From positions 1-9,178 of the forward strand of contig CAZMRG010000127.1 in assembly GCA_964568655.1 (NCBI GenBank): DNA of 9,178 nucleotides, written 5' to 3'. This document shows positions 1-7,064 of this stretch, piece by piece. The first letter of the stretch is position 1; each line of letters starts with the position of its first letter. Source of the DNA: CAWFKW01 sp964568655. Lineage in GTDB: Bacteria > Bacteroidota > Ignavibacteria > Tepidaquicellales > OLB5. The position numbers were made by a program, and so were the translations under genes. Below the pieces are notes generated by a model that did no database searches, was not told the DNA's origin, and worked only from the letters and a program-made list of their open reading frames with translations.

Positions 1-620
1 TCCGTTTTCCATATGTTGGCATAAATATATCCTTTTATATATTCCAGTTCGTTCAACATGTCAACAGGAATGCCGTTTTCCGTCACCGCAAGCGTTTTGA
101 CCGGCTGTAAATTTTCCGGGCTTAGGTAAGTCAGTTTATCCGTGCCATCGTCCATAATTATGTTCGTTCCGTCAGTTGTAAGCGACCAGCCCTCGGGATT
201 TGAATAATGAAATGTTCCAAGCTGTTTAAAAGATTTTGCATCATAAATAAAGCCGATATTATTCTTATAAGTAAGTTGGTACAGCTTATCATTAAAAAAC
301 ACTATGCCTTCTCCGAAGTATTTTGTTCTGTCAATTTCCTCTTTGACCGACATCTTACCCGTTGCTGTATCTATTATTCCGATCAATGACCTGCTTTGCG
401 GCAGTCCACCCGGTGAGCCCGTGCTTTCAAACAGCTGGCCATCATGAAATAATAATCCTTCGGTGAATAAATTAGTATCATGCGGGAAATATTTTACTAC
501 TGAATAGCTTATAGTCTGAATTACAGGATTTTGCGGCGGTGTGCTAATTACAATTGGCTTCTTTTCGCTGCATCCAAAAAAAATGCTTACAATAAATACA
601 ACAGTGAGAGTCCTTATCAT
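1..620 (-). CDS. Glutaminyl-peptide cyclotransferase (plant/bacterial type I), lipoprotein, 3' end outside the window
   Basis: The 206 visible residues match the glutamine cyclotransferase family (PF05096), five-bladed propellers that convert N-terminal Gln of exported peptides to pyroglutamate with release of ammonia. Family landmarks are FTEGL (52-56; many homologues have FTQGL), FESTG (64-68, Glu65), FGEGI (102-106, Glu104), YQLTYKN (114-120), EGWSLTTDG (143-151), DDGT (157-160) and LNELEYIKG (189-197). From memory full homologues are about 250-270 residues, so roughly 50-60 are missing. The N-terminus is a short hydrophobic signal ending FFGC (Cys17), followed by a polar, proline-containing linker; this resembles a lipoprotein signal, although Phe at -3 is an imperfect lipobox. 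It is therefore probably anchored in the periplasm or outer membrane. The ATG overlaps the rdgB stop by four bases (ATGA, 617-620) with no clear Shine-Dalgarno, so translation is probably coupled. The family call is firm; cellular location is inferred. Confidence 0.92.
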   Translation of the reverse strand, partial: MIRTLTVVFIVSIFFGCSEKKPIVISTPPQNPVIQTISYSVVKYFPHDTNLFTEGLLFHDGQLFESTGSPGGLPQSRSLIGIIDTATGKMSVKEEIDRTKYFGEGIVFFNDKLYQLTYKNNIGFIYDAKSFKQLGTFHYSNPEGWSLTTDGTNIIMDDGTDKLTYLSPENLQPVKTLAVTENGIPVDMLNELEYIKGYIYANIWKT

Positions 621-1198
621 TTATTTTGCAGATAATCCTTCACAAGCTTCAAAGCTTTCCCTCTGTGGGAGATTGTGTTCTTGGTTCCAAGATCAAGCTC
701 TGCATATGTTTGTGTGTAACCATTGGGAACAAACAACGGGTCATACCCGAAACCATCATTGCCTCTCATCTCAGAGATAATTTTTCCTTCGCAAACCCCC
801 TCAAAAACATGTTTCTCGGTTCCGTCATACAGAACCATAACGCACTTAAATCTTGCGGCGCGGTCTTCATCTTCAGCATCACCCATCTCCTCAAGCAGCT
901 TTTTGCAGTTATCAAGATCCGTCGCGTTTTCCCCTGCGAACCTGGCAGAGTAAACTCCCGGTTCGCCCACAAGATAATCAACTTCAAGACCCGAGTCATC
1001 TGCCAGCGTTAAGATTTTAAGCTGGTTATAAACCTGTTCTGCTTTAAGTGTGGCGTTCTCTTCAAATGTTGTACCTGTTTCATCTATGTCAGGAAAACTA
1101 TCTTCCAAACCGGTTATTTCAAATTCTGAATCTTTGAAATATTCCGTTATCTCGCGTACTTTTCCTTTGTTTTTTGTTGCAAGGATCAATTTTTTCAT
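617..1198 (-). CDS. rdgB: RdgB/HAM1 non-canonical purine NTP pyrophosphatase (dITP/XTP diphosphatase)
   Basis: This 193-residue cytoplasmic enzyme hydrolyses dITP, ITP and XTP to monophosphate plus pyrophosphate, keeping deaminated purines out of DNA and RNA. It has the usual family length and all key motifs in order: the nucleotide-binding TKNKGK (8-13), TFEENATLKA (44-53), LADDSGLEV (65-73, with the DDSG acidic pair expected to bind metal and act in catalysis), the substrate-specificity segment GVYSARFAGE (81-90), GFGYDPLF (149-156) and SHRGKA (177-182). The ATG shares its A with the stop of the upstream ABC gene (TAATG at 1196-1200), and its own stop overlaps the ATG of the cyclotransferase gene. 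It thus sits inside a translationally coupled operon whose other members act at the envelope. There is no obvious biochemical link to them; housekeeping genes placed in unrelated operons are common. Confidence 0.97.
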   Translation of the reverse strand: MKKLILATKNKGKVREITEYFKDSEFEITGLEDSFPDIDETGTTFEENATLKAEQVYNQLKILTLADDSGLEVDYLVGEPGVYSARFAGENATDLDNCKKLLEEMGDAEDEDRAARFKCVMVLYDGTEKHVFEGVCEGKIISEMRGNDGFGYDPLFVPNGYTQTYAELDLGTKNTISHRGKALKLVKDYLQNK

Positions 1199-3033
1199 TA
1201 TGTTGTTCTCACGAATGATTCTTTATACTGGAGCTGGTAAAGTTTTGAATATATTCCGCCCATTTCAAGCAGTTCCTGATGGTTGCCTACTTCTCGTATC
1301 TCGCCTTTGTGCATAACAATTATTTTATCGCACTTTTGAATTGTAGATAGCCTGTGAGCTATAATAATAGAAGTTCTGCCTTCCATCAGCTTATCAATAG
1401 CTTTCTGAATTAGTATTTCCGAATTAGTATCAACGCTTGAAGTAGCTTCATCGAGTATCAGGATTCTCGGGTCATAAGCCAGCGCGCGCGCAAATGTTAT
1501 GAGCTGCCGTTCGCCCTGAGATAATGTGACGCCGCGTTCCTTAACGTTCTGGCTGAATCCTTCCGGCAGCCGTTCTATGAATCCGTCGATACCTATTATC
1601 TTTGCAGCTTCTTTGATTCTCTCATCGCTTATCGAATTGTTCCCTAAGCTGATATTATTTTTCACGGAATCTGAGAACAGGAAAATATCCTGCACAACAA
1701 GGCCTATATTGCTCCTGAGATTCTCTTTTGTAATGTCTTTTATATTAACGCCATCAAGAAGTATCTCGCCTTTTTGCACGTCATAAAACCTGCAGATAAG
1801 GTTCATAATCGAAGTTTTGCCTGCGCCTGTTGCGCCAACAAATGCAACCTTCTCGCCCTGCTTTATATTTATTGATAGATTCTTTAAAACATAATCTTCT
1901 TTAATATATGCAAACCACACATTCCGGAATTCAATATCTCCTTTAACATATTTCAGCTCTATAGGATTCTTAGGTTCCGGAATTATGTCCTGCCTGTCAA
2001 GCAATCTGAAAATTCTTTCTGAAGATGCCATGGCAGTCTGCATAATATTGTATTTTTCGGACAGGTCCCTTATAGGGCGGAAAAACATTTCCGAATACTG
2101 GAGGAATGAAATAAGAATACCGATGGTCATGCCGCCAACCATCCCCTGGACCACTTTGCCACCGCCGTACCAGATAATAAGCGCGACTGATACCGCCCCG
2201 ATAAATTCAACGATCGGGAAAAATACCGAATAGTAAAAGACGGACTTTTTGTTGGCGATGGTATGATCAAGATTTATCTTCTTAAAATCATCAATCGTTT
2301 TCTTTTCTTTATTGAAAATTTTAACAACCATTATGCCGCTGATGTGTTCCTGAAGGTACGAATTCATCTGCGCCAAATACAGCCTGACATCTCTATACGC
2401 CGCTCTTACTTTGCGCCTGAAAACCATTGTGGCGTATATCAAAGGGATAACAACCGATAGGCAAATCAAAGTCATCTGCCAGCTCAGGGTTAACATAAAG
2501 AACAAAATTCCAGCAATGGTAAAAACGTCGGCGAATATCATCACAATACCCGATGAGAACATTTCATTCAGCACTTCAATATCATTAGTAAGCCTTGTCA
2601 CAAGCTGCCCAACGGGATGCCTGTCAAAGAATCCCATCGATAGTTTCTGCAAATGCTCAAACAGCTCCATACGCAGGTCGTAAATAGTCTTTTGCCCGAC
2701 CCATTGCGTGAGGTAAGTCATTGCATACTGCAGCAAGCCCGATGCAAAAAGCGTCACAAATAGTAATATGATAATCCTCAGCAGTCCCGCCGAATCTTTA
2801 TTGGCTATATAATTATCAATTGCTACTTTGGTCAGGTACGGGCGGATAGTGCTCGCGAAAGCAACGCCCAGCGTAAGAACTATTGCCACTATCACCCATT
2901 TGAAATACGGCCTGAGGTATTTCATCAGCCGCTTCATCAAATGTGCATCGTAAGCTTTACCCGTTATCTCGTCTATTTCCCGGGAACCTTCTTTGCTTTT
3001 CTCTTTCTCGTTATTTTCTTTTTCTTCCGCCAT
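1198..3033 (-). CDS. ABC exporter half-transporter, catalytic-site subunit of a heterodimer (BmrD/YheH/TM288-like)
   Basis: This 611-residue type IV ABC exporter half has six predicted membrane helices (roughly 46-64, 83-106, 161-184, 187-204, 267-290, 301-317) followed by a nucleotide-binding domain. Visible motifs are Walker A GATGAGKTS (400-408), Q-loop Gln448, an altered signature LSQGE (504-508) instead of LSGGQ, Walker B ILILDE with the catalytic Glu529, D-loop SSVD (532-535) and H-loop His560. The Lys/Glu-rich N-terminal extension and the GKAYDAHLMKRL segment just before helix 1 resemble the second subunit of BmrC/BmrD- or TM287/TM288-type exporters. It lies 48 bp downstream of its presumed partner and shares the A of its stop codon with rdgB. 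Family members export drugs or lipids; the substrate cannot be told from sequence. No clear Shine-Dalgarno precedes the ATG. Confidence 0.93.
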   Translation of the reverse strand: MAEEKENNEKEKSKEGSREIDEITGKAYDAHLMKRLMKYLRPYFKWVIVAIVLTLGVAFASTIRPYLTKVAIDNYIANKDSAGLLRIIILLFVTLFASGLLQYAMTYLTQWVGQKTIYDLRMELFEHLQKLSMGFFDRHPVGQLVTRLTNDIEVLNEMFSSGIVMIFADVFTIAGILFFMLTLSWQMTLICLSVVIPLIYATMVFRRKVRAAYRDVRLYLAQMNSYLQEHISGIMVVKIFNKEKKTIDDFKKINLDHTIANKKSVFYYSVFFPIVEFIGAVSVALIIWYGGGKVVQGMVGGMTIGILISFLQYSEMFFRPIRDLSEKYNIMQTAMASSERIFRLLDRQDIIPEPKNPIELKYVKGDIEFRNVWFAYIKEDYVLKNLSINIKQGEKVAFVGATGAGKTSIMNLICRFYDVQKGEILLDGVNIKDITKENLRSNIGLVVQDIFLFSDSVKNNISLGNNSISDERIKEAAKIIGIDGFIERLPEGFSQNVKERGVTLSQGERQLITFARALAYDPRILILDEATSSVDTNSEILIQKAIDKLMEGRTSIIIAHRLSTIQKCDKIIVMHKGEIREVGNHQELLEMGGIYSKLYQLQYKESFVRTT

Positions 3034-3081
3034 TAATTAATTTTATCCGCCGGACCGATTGGAGCAGTCAGACGGTTATAG

Positions 3082-4857
3082 TCACAATTCTTTCAGTTCT
3101 TCTTCTAATAATTGTTTGAAGAAGATATCCGCGTAAATTCCTTCCTGCTGGATCAGGGATTCATGCGTTCCAATTTCAGCTATTGTACCTTCTTTAAGCA
3201 CAACTATCCTGTCCGAGTTCTTTAAAGTTGATACTCTGTGGCTGATCAAAATTGTCGTGCGGTTTTTCATCACATCCTTTAATCCGGATAATATCTCTTC
3301 TTCTGTGTAAGTGTCCACAGCTGAAAATGCATCATCGAGTATCAGGATCTTTGGGTCGGTAAAAATCGCGCGGGCAATAGATGCTCTTTGCTTTTGTCCG
3401 CCGGAGAGATTAATCCCGCGCTCGCCAAGCACAGTATCGAACCTGTTCGGGAATGAATCTATATCTTTATATATCTGCGATATTTTTGATGTCCAGATTA
3501 TCCTGTCTTTGTCTGCGTCTTTCAATCCGTATGAAATGTTGTGCTCTATGCTATCAGAGAATAGAAATGTTTCCTGCGGCACATAACCTATTGAGGTTCT
3601 TAAAACTCTAAGCGGAATATCTTTTATATCGCGCCCGTCGAAAAGTATTTTTCCTTCGCCCGCTTCAAATAACCGCGGTATCAGGTTCACTAATGTGGAC
3701 TTCCCAGAACCAGTGTGCCCGATTATGCCGATGGTTTCGCCGGCTTCGATCTTCAAATTTACATTCTTTAAAACATACGGGAAATTCTCATGGTAGCGGA
3801 AATTCAGATCTTTAAACTCAATGCTTCCGGTAATTTCATTTACTAATTCTTTAATACCGTTTCCGTTTTCATCGGCGTGAGTCCCGACTGTTATGTCAGT
3901 AATAATTGGTTTATTATCAAATATCAGCGCAAGCCTTTTCATGGATGCATCTGCGCGCTGGGTAAGGTTTACAACCCATCCAAGCGAAATAATGGGCCAC
4001 GTTAATAAGCCAAGGTATATTATAAATGCGGTTAGCTCCCCGATGGTCAGCTGGCCATTAATAATTTTATTGCCGCCAACATACAACACTGTTACAACCG
4101 AAACTCCTATCATTGAAAACATCAACGGAAACGAAAACGCCTGAACTTTAGCCAGCTCAAGATTCTTCTTCATGTAATCAAGCGATATTATGCGGAAGCT
4201 TTCGGTTTCGCCTTTTTCTCTTGTATAAGCTTTTACGACTTTAATACCCGATAGATTTTCCTGCGCTTTTGTGGTCAGGTCAGAAAACTGTTTCTGTACT
4301 TTTTCAAATTTATAGTTTACGGCTTTGCCTATCCTGTATACAACATACGAAATTAGCGGTATCGGTATTACAGCTATTAACGTAAGACCCACATTCATTG
4401 AAAGCATCAGGCTTATCGCCATAATGAAATTTACAATTGTTTCAGAAGTGTACATAATTCCCGGCCCGATAAAATTCCTTACTGCGGAGATATCGTTTGT
4501 CGCCAGCGCCATTATTTCACCGGTAGGGTGAAAATGAAAATACTGCTGGTCCTGGTCCAGGATATGCTCGAAAAAATCGTTTCGTAGGTCATTTTCAATT
4601 TCGCGCGATACTATAATAACTGTTTGGCGTGTGAGGTAGAGGAAAAATCCGCTCGCCCCGGCAAAGCCAAGCGTCAGCAATGCATAATTAAGCAGAGAAT
4701 GATATTCCCCTGTGTTTTTTATTGAATCAATAGCCTTGGAAACGACAAATGGGATGAAATTTGTGAATATTGCGCTGAGGCAAATAACAATTAAGCCTAC
4801 AAACAACTTAAGTTTATAGCGCTTTAAGTATGGAATTAGCCGTTTTAAATAAGTCAT
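3082..4857 (-). CDS. ABC exporter half-transporter, degenerate-site subunit of a heterodimer (BmrC/YheI/TM287-like)
   Basis: This 591-residue type IV ABC exporter half is the first gene of the operon. Six membrane helices (about 17-38, 55-76, 128-152, 155-176, 240-262, 270-297) precede a nucleotide-binding domain with Walker A GHTGSGKST (380-388), Q-loop Gln428, canonical signature LSGGQ (484-488), D-loop SAVD (512-515) and H-loop His540. Its Walker B reads ILILDD, so Asp509 replaces the catalytic Glu. That substitution is the hallmark of the degenerate subunit in heterodimeric exporters. Its canonical LSGGQ would complete the active site of the 611-residue partner, whereas its own Walker A/B would face the partner's LSQGE. 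The start was chosen because MTYLKRLIPYLKRYK is a typical amphipathic elbow helix before helix 1, and an upstream terminator leaves only a short leader. The substrate is unknown. Confidence 0.93.
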   Translation of the reverse strand: MTYLKRLIPYLKRYKLKLFVGLIVICLSAIFTNFIPFVVSKAIDSIKNTGEYHSLLNYALLTLGFAGASGFFLYLTRQTVIIVSREIENDLRNDFFEHILDQDQQYFHFHPTGEIMALATNDISAVRNFIGPGIMYTSETIVNFIMAISLMLSMNVGLTLIAVIPIPLISYVVYRIGKAVNYKFEKVQKQFSDLTTKAQENLSGIKVVKAYTREKGETESFRIISLDYMKKNLELAKVQAFSFPLMFSMIGVSVVTVLYVGGNKIINGQLTIGELTAFIIYLGLLTWPIISLGWVVNLTQRADASMKRLALIFDNKPIITDITVGTHADENGNGIKELVNEITGSIEFKDLNFRYHENFPYVLKNVNLKIEAGETIGIIGHTGSGKSTLVNLIPRLFEAGEGKILFDGRDIKDIPLRVLRTSIGYVPQETFLFSDSIEHNISYGLKDADKDRIIWTSKISQIYKDIDSFPNRFDTVLGERGINLSGGQKQRASIARAIFTDPKILILDDAFSAVDTYTEEEILSGLKDVMKNRTTILISHRVSTLKNSDRIVVLKEGTIAEIGTHESLIQQEGIYADIFFKQLLEEELKEL

Positions 4858-4862
4858 GAACT

Positions 4863-4917
4863 CAAATTTACGGCTAATAAATTTTCTAATCTACATTAAA
4901 CGAATTGCACAAATCAA
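4863..4917 (-). promoter_or_regulatory. Possible promoter region of the ABC-rdgB-cyclotransferase operon
   Basis: Between the terminator and the first ABC gene only about 55 bp can hold a promoter. Two candidates are visible on the minus strand. One is a weak sigma70-like pair, TTGATT (4912-4917) and TAGATT (4888-4893), with 18-bp spacing, whose -35 would overlap the terminator T-tract. The other is TAAATTTG (4863-4870), which matches the Bacteroidetes -7 consensus TAnnTTTG but lies only five bases from the ATG, implying an almost leaderless transcript, and has no good -33 partner. Neither is strong. Confidence 0.3.
4864..4884. promoter_or_regulatory. 21-bp dyad (7-7-7) before the ABC operon, possible operator
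   Basis: AAATTTA (4864-4870) and TAAATTT (4878-4884) form a perfect 7-bp inverted repeat around a 7-bp spacer, ending six bases before the ATG of the first ABC gene. Position and size would suit a dimeric repressor site or a small leader hairpin. The arms are purely A/T, so chance occurrence in an AT-rich gap is a real alternative. Confidence 0.25.
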
Positions 4918-4942
4918 AAAACCCCGCCTTAATTGACGGGGC
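4916..4942 (-). terminator. Rho-independent terminator after the arylsulfotransferase-like gene
   Basis: Read on the minus strand, CCCCGTC (4935-4941) pairs with GGCGGGG (4922-4928) across an AATTAA loop. This gives a 7-bp GC-rich stem with one G-U pair, followed directly by six T (4916-4921). On the plus strand the G-U position becomes a C-A mismatch, so the element is oriented for minus-strand transcripts. It lies 25 bases beyond the stop codon of the 605-residue gene and separates it from the ABC operon. Confidence 0.88.
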
Positions 4943-4966
4943 TCGCTTAAAAACAATTGAGATTTA

Positions 4967-6784
4967 TTATTTTATCAGGACCATCTTTCTTGTCTGCACA
5001 AAATCGCCGGTTTCCAGCTTATAGAAATAAACTCCGCTCGGAGAGTTTGTCGCATCCCAATTAACCTCGTAACTTCCGGGCTGAAGTGGCTTATTAACGA
5101 TGGTTGCAACCTCCCTGCCAAGAACATCATAAATTACAAGCTTTGCGTCAGCTGTCTGCCGTTTGCCGTCTGCCGGAACTGCGAATTTTATCTTTGTAAC
5201 CGGGTTAAACGGGTTCGGATAGTTTTGGCTGAGCGAATAGCTCCCGGGTATTCCGGGGCCTGTTGTTATGCCTGTAAGCGAATCATTCATCTGGTATCTG
5301 AATGCACGGTATGTGAATACATTTGAATCTAATGTCATTTCAAATACTTTTGTACCGTTAGTTGTAACTTCAGTTATTGTTGGATTTGTCGCTCCCCATG
5401 AGATCAAAGTATTCCCATTCGGAAGCCTCTGCACGTCGCCCATAGCGGAGCCGTAATAATCCGGCGTATTTCTGTATTGCCATACAAGGGTTGCTGTTTT
5501 ATTTACCTCATCAACGTTATACTCGCAGGCTCTTGAATGCGGCGGCGTATGAAAATTACCGTTGTCAAAAAGCGTCAGGTTAGAGCCGCTGACCCTTCTT
5601 ATATCATGTTGGTGGGAAAACTTTTCAGGATCGCCGATAAAAGTGAACTGATTATTTTTCCCCCCAAGCCTCCAGATAATATCGCCTGTGTTCCTGTTAA
5701 TTTTTGTGATCTCATCCATATGCCTTGATGACAGAATAATATTGCCGTCACTTTCAACTTCGAGAGCATTGCCGTGAACATAATCGATAATGCTTGATGT
5801 AAAATTTTCATGCGTTGCGTCCAGTATACTGAAGTGATCCCAGCTCCTCCACTGGAATATAACATTTCTATTCGGGTCGATCTCCTGTATTATCAGGCCT
5901 GTTACGAGCGCATTGGTATCGCCGCCGGGGTAGATCAAGCTCATATTAACATATTCCTCGTCATAGCTTAAGAGATAAGCGGAGCCATCCTGAAGAACCC
6001 TTAGTTCATGCAGGTCTGTTATATAACCGTTGCCCGTATAAAAAGTATCGGCTAAATTATATGAACTGTTCAAACCGAAATATTTATAATATTGCTGGTC
6101 AAAATATGTCAGCAAACCATTAGGCTGTTTATCAAAGTTCCATGCCTCGTAGCTAAGAGACCTGGTGAAATAATCCGAACCGTTATTATTTATGATCATC
6201 AGGTAAGGGTAATTTGATATTGCCGGGTTAAATACAATATTGCTGAACAATAAATTACCATTTGAAGGATTATTATCAGTTGTTACAATTAGGGGGGGCG
6301 GGCCTCCACTGTAATCATTTTGCCTGACAGGATTGATGAGCTGGTTTATTTTATCGCTGGTGATCTCATTCATCAATCCCGCCAGCTGCCGCTGAGGCGG
6401 TTCAGCTTTCTTTATCTGAAATGAATATTCAAACGGCGTTATGCTTTTCCCGTTTGTTCTTACCATACCTGTGAACATAACTGTAACGGTTTCACCAAAT
6501 GAAAAAGGGACTTCAGGTTTCAACTCTAATACTCTGCCGTTATCAACCAGTTTTGTTTCCGCTTTTTTAAGACCGCTGATGCTTCCGTTAATTATAACTG
6601 CGCCGTCATTTACCATGGTTTGTATATCTATGTTGGCAGCAGGCTTAACCAGTATTGCGGTTTCTCTGTTAATTAATTTTGAACCTGGCAAAGGGTCTGA
6701 GTAAATAATGTTTCTGTTAATTTCAGACGAGTAAAGGTTTGCAGAAAATATGACAAAACAAAAAATAAGCGAAACTCTATTCAT
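4967..6784 (-). CDS. Secreted arylsulfotransferase-like (ASST) protein with N-terminal Ig-like and C-terminal T9SS sorting domain
   Basis: This 605-residue protein starts with a signal peptide (hydrophobic core about 4-17). Residues 28-124 look like a bacterial Ig-like (SbsA/Big_5 type) domain: SDPLPGS, FSFGETVTV and a final FEYSFQI strand. After a Pro-rich linker, about 175-500 resemble an arylsulfate sulfotransferase propeller (PF05935/PF14269). It has DLHE (His259), VHGNAL (His337, Asn339), DGNIILSSRH (Arg354), KINRNTGDIIWRLGGK, QHD (His393) and LFDNG. These are plausible equivalents of the His, HxN, Arg and catalytic His set of E. coli AssT, which moves sulfate between phenolic compounds through a sulfohistidine. 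Residues 514-605 form a T9SS type A sorting domain (NYPNPFNP 521-528, GVYFYKL 584-590). Only one Cys (420) remains in the mature chain, so the AssT disulfide is absent. An AAGGAG sits only two bases before the ATG; the signal peptide supports this start. Sulfotransfer activity is inferred, as this superfamily also contains uncharacterised propellers. Confidence 0.85.
   Translation of the reverse strand: MNRVSLIFCFVIFSANLYSSEINRNIIYSDPLPGSKLINRETAILVKPAANIDIQTMVNDGAVIINGSISGLKKAETKLVDNGRVLELKPEVPFSFGETVTVMFTGMVRTNGKSITPFEYSFQIKKAEPPQRQLAGLMNEITSDKINQLINPVRQNDYSGGPPPLIVTTDNNPSNGNLLFSNIVFNPAISNYPYLMIINNNGSDYFTRSLSYEAWNFDKQPNGLLTYFDQQYYKYFGLNSSYNLADTFYTGNGYITDLHELRVLQDGSAYLLSYDEEYVNMSLIYPGGDTNALVTGLIIQEIDPNRNVIFQWRSWDHFSILDATHENFTSSIIDYVHGNALEVESDGNIILSSRHMDEITKINRNTGDIIWRLGGKNNQFTFIGDPEKFSHQHDIRRVSGSNLTLFDNGNFHTPPHSRACEYNVDEVNKTATLVWQYRNTPDYYGSAMGDVQRLPNGNTLISWGATNPTITEVTTNGTKVFEMTLDSNVFTYRAFRYQMNDSLTGITTGPGIPGSYSLSQNYPNPFNPVTKIKFAVPADGKRQTADAKLVIYDVLGREVATIVNKPLQPGSYEVNWDATNSPSGVYFYKLETGDFVQTRKMVLIK
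4982..5023. repeat. 42-bp direct repeat, copy 1 (end of sorting-domain coding region)
   Basis: This stretch is identical base for base to 7080-7121 and encodes the end of the sorting domain (YKLETGDFVQTRKM). Similarity continues more loosely for about 200 bp inward. Identity at synonymous sites suggests recent duplication or gene conversion of the sorting-domain module, not protein-level constraint alone. Confidence 0.9.
5155..5175. repeat. Heptanucleotide tandem repeat, copy 1, in a sorting-domain loop
   Basis: Three consecutive 7-nt units read TCTGCCG, TTTGCCG, TCTGCCG on the plus strand (CGGCARA on the coding strand), with a degenerate fourth unit, TCAGCTG, at 5148-5154. They encode part of the loop ADGKRQTADA between two strands of the T9SS sorting domain. 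The unit length is not a multiple of three. Confidence 0.75.
6292..6298 (-). repeat. Seven-C homopolymer within a proline-rich linker
   Basis: Seven consecutive C on the coding strand encode part of the Gly-Gly-Pro-Pro-Pro linker (residues 160-164) between the Ig-like and sulfotransferase-like domains. It is a potential slippage site; the reading frame is intact in this sequence. Confidence 0.5.
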
Positions 6785-6786
6785 GA

Positions 6787-6792
6787 CTCCTT
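6787..6792 (-). promoter_or_regulatory. Shine-Dalgarno-like AAGGAG very close to the ASST-like start codon
   Basis: AAGGAG ends two bases before the ATG at 6782-6784, shorter than the usual 5-9 base spacing. No other in-frame start would keep the signal peptide, so this start is retained. Most other genes here lack a clear Shine-Dalgarno. Confidence 0.45.
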
Positions 6793-6800
6793 AGATAAAT

Positions 6801-6821
6801 TTTTCTCTGCGAGGGAGAAAA
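6801..6821. promoter_or_regulatory. Leader hairpin / dyad (7-7-7) upstream of the ASST-like gene
   Basis: TTTTCTC (6801-6807) and GAGAAAA (6815-6821) form a perfect 7-bp inverted repeat with a 7-base loop, starting 16 bases before the ATG. On the minus strand no T-tract follows, so it is not a terminator. It lies in the presumed 5' untranslated region and could act in mRNA stability or as a protein site. Confidence 0.3.
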
Positions 6822-6867
6822 TCCTTACGCTAACCTATCCGTACTTCATTGTAATATCAATAGTTAA

Positions 6868-6898
6868 ATTATAGCAAAAGTTACACGTTTTTACTAAG
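6868..6898 (-). promoter_or_regulatory. Possible promoter of the ASST-like gene
   Basis: A perfect TATAAT on the minus strand (6868-6873) has a weak upstream partner, TTAGTA or TAGTAA, at 17-18 bp spacing. Transcription would begin near 6861, giving a leader of about 77 bases that contains the 6801-6821 hairpin. The rest of the 6785-7009 gap is AT-rich and shows no small gene. The call rests mainly on the -10 match, which is weak evidence in AT-rich DNA. Confidence 0.35.
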
Positions 6899-7009
6899 TA
6901 TAAAGCGTTTGACGGCTTATTCCACTTGCCTGTTTATAACTAACTTCATTAACAAAAAATATTACAATTCAGGGTATTGATTTTGAAATTTAAATAAATT
7001 GCCGGCTAT

Positions 7010-7040
7010 AAAAAAATGGAGGTTGAAATGACCTCCCATT
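7010..7040 (-). terminator. Rho-independent terminator after the YCF48-repeat gene pair
   Basis: On the minus strand AATGGGAGGT (7031-7040) pairs with ACCTCCATT (7015-7023) leaving one bulged G and a 7-base loop, followed by a run of seven T (7010-7016, partly shared with the stem). It lies about 25 bases beyond the stop codon of the 423-residue gene and ends the upstream transcription unit. Confidence 0.8.
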
Positions 7041-7064
7041 GATAGAAACTATTTTAATCTCAGT

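Noticed and set aside
207..2683. Plus-strand open frames across the left part of the window, such as 541-780, 626-1012, 1526-1786 and 2411-2683
   Set aside because: They lie opposite genes with complete family motifs on the minus strand (cyclotransferase, rdgB, ABC exporter) and show no recognisable domain or ribosome site.
3034..3081. Possible regulatory element between the two ABC genes
   Set aside because: No convincing hairpin, promoter or Shine-Dalgarno was visible in these 48 bp; treated as an operon spacer.
5148..5175. Heptamer array considered as a CRISPR or mobile element end
   Set aside because: Units are only 7 nt with no spacers, and they lie in frame inside a coding domain.
5599..5865. 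Minus-strand open frame of 88 codons inside the ASST-like gene
   Set aside because: It is in a different frame within a well-supported coding region and its translation resembles no family; it is a shadow frame.
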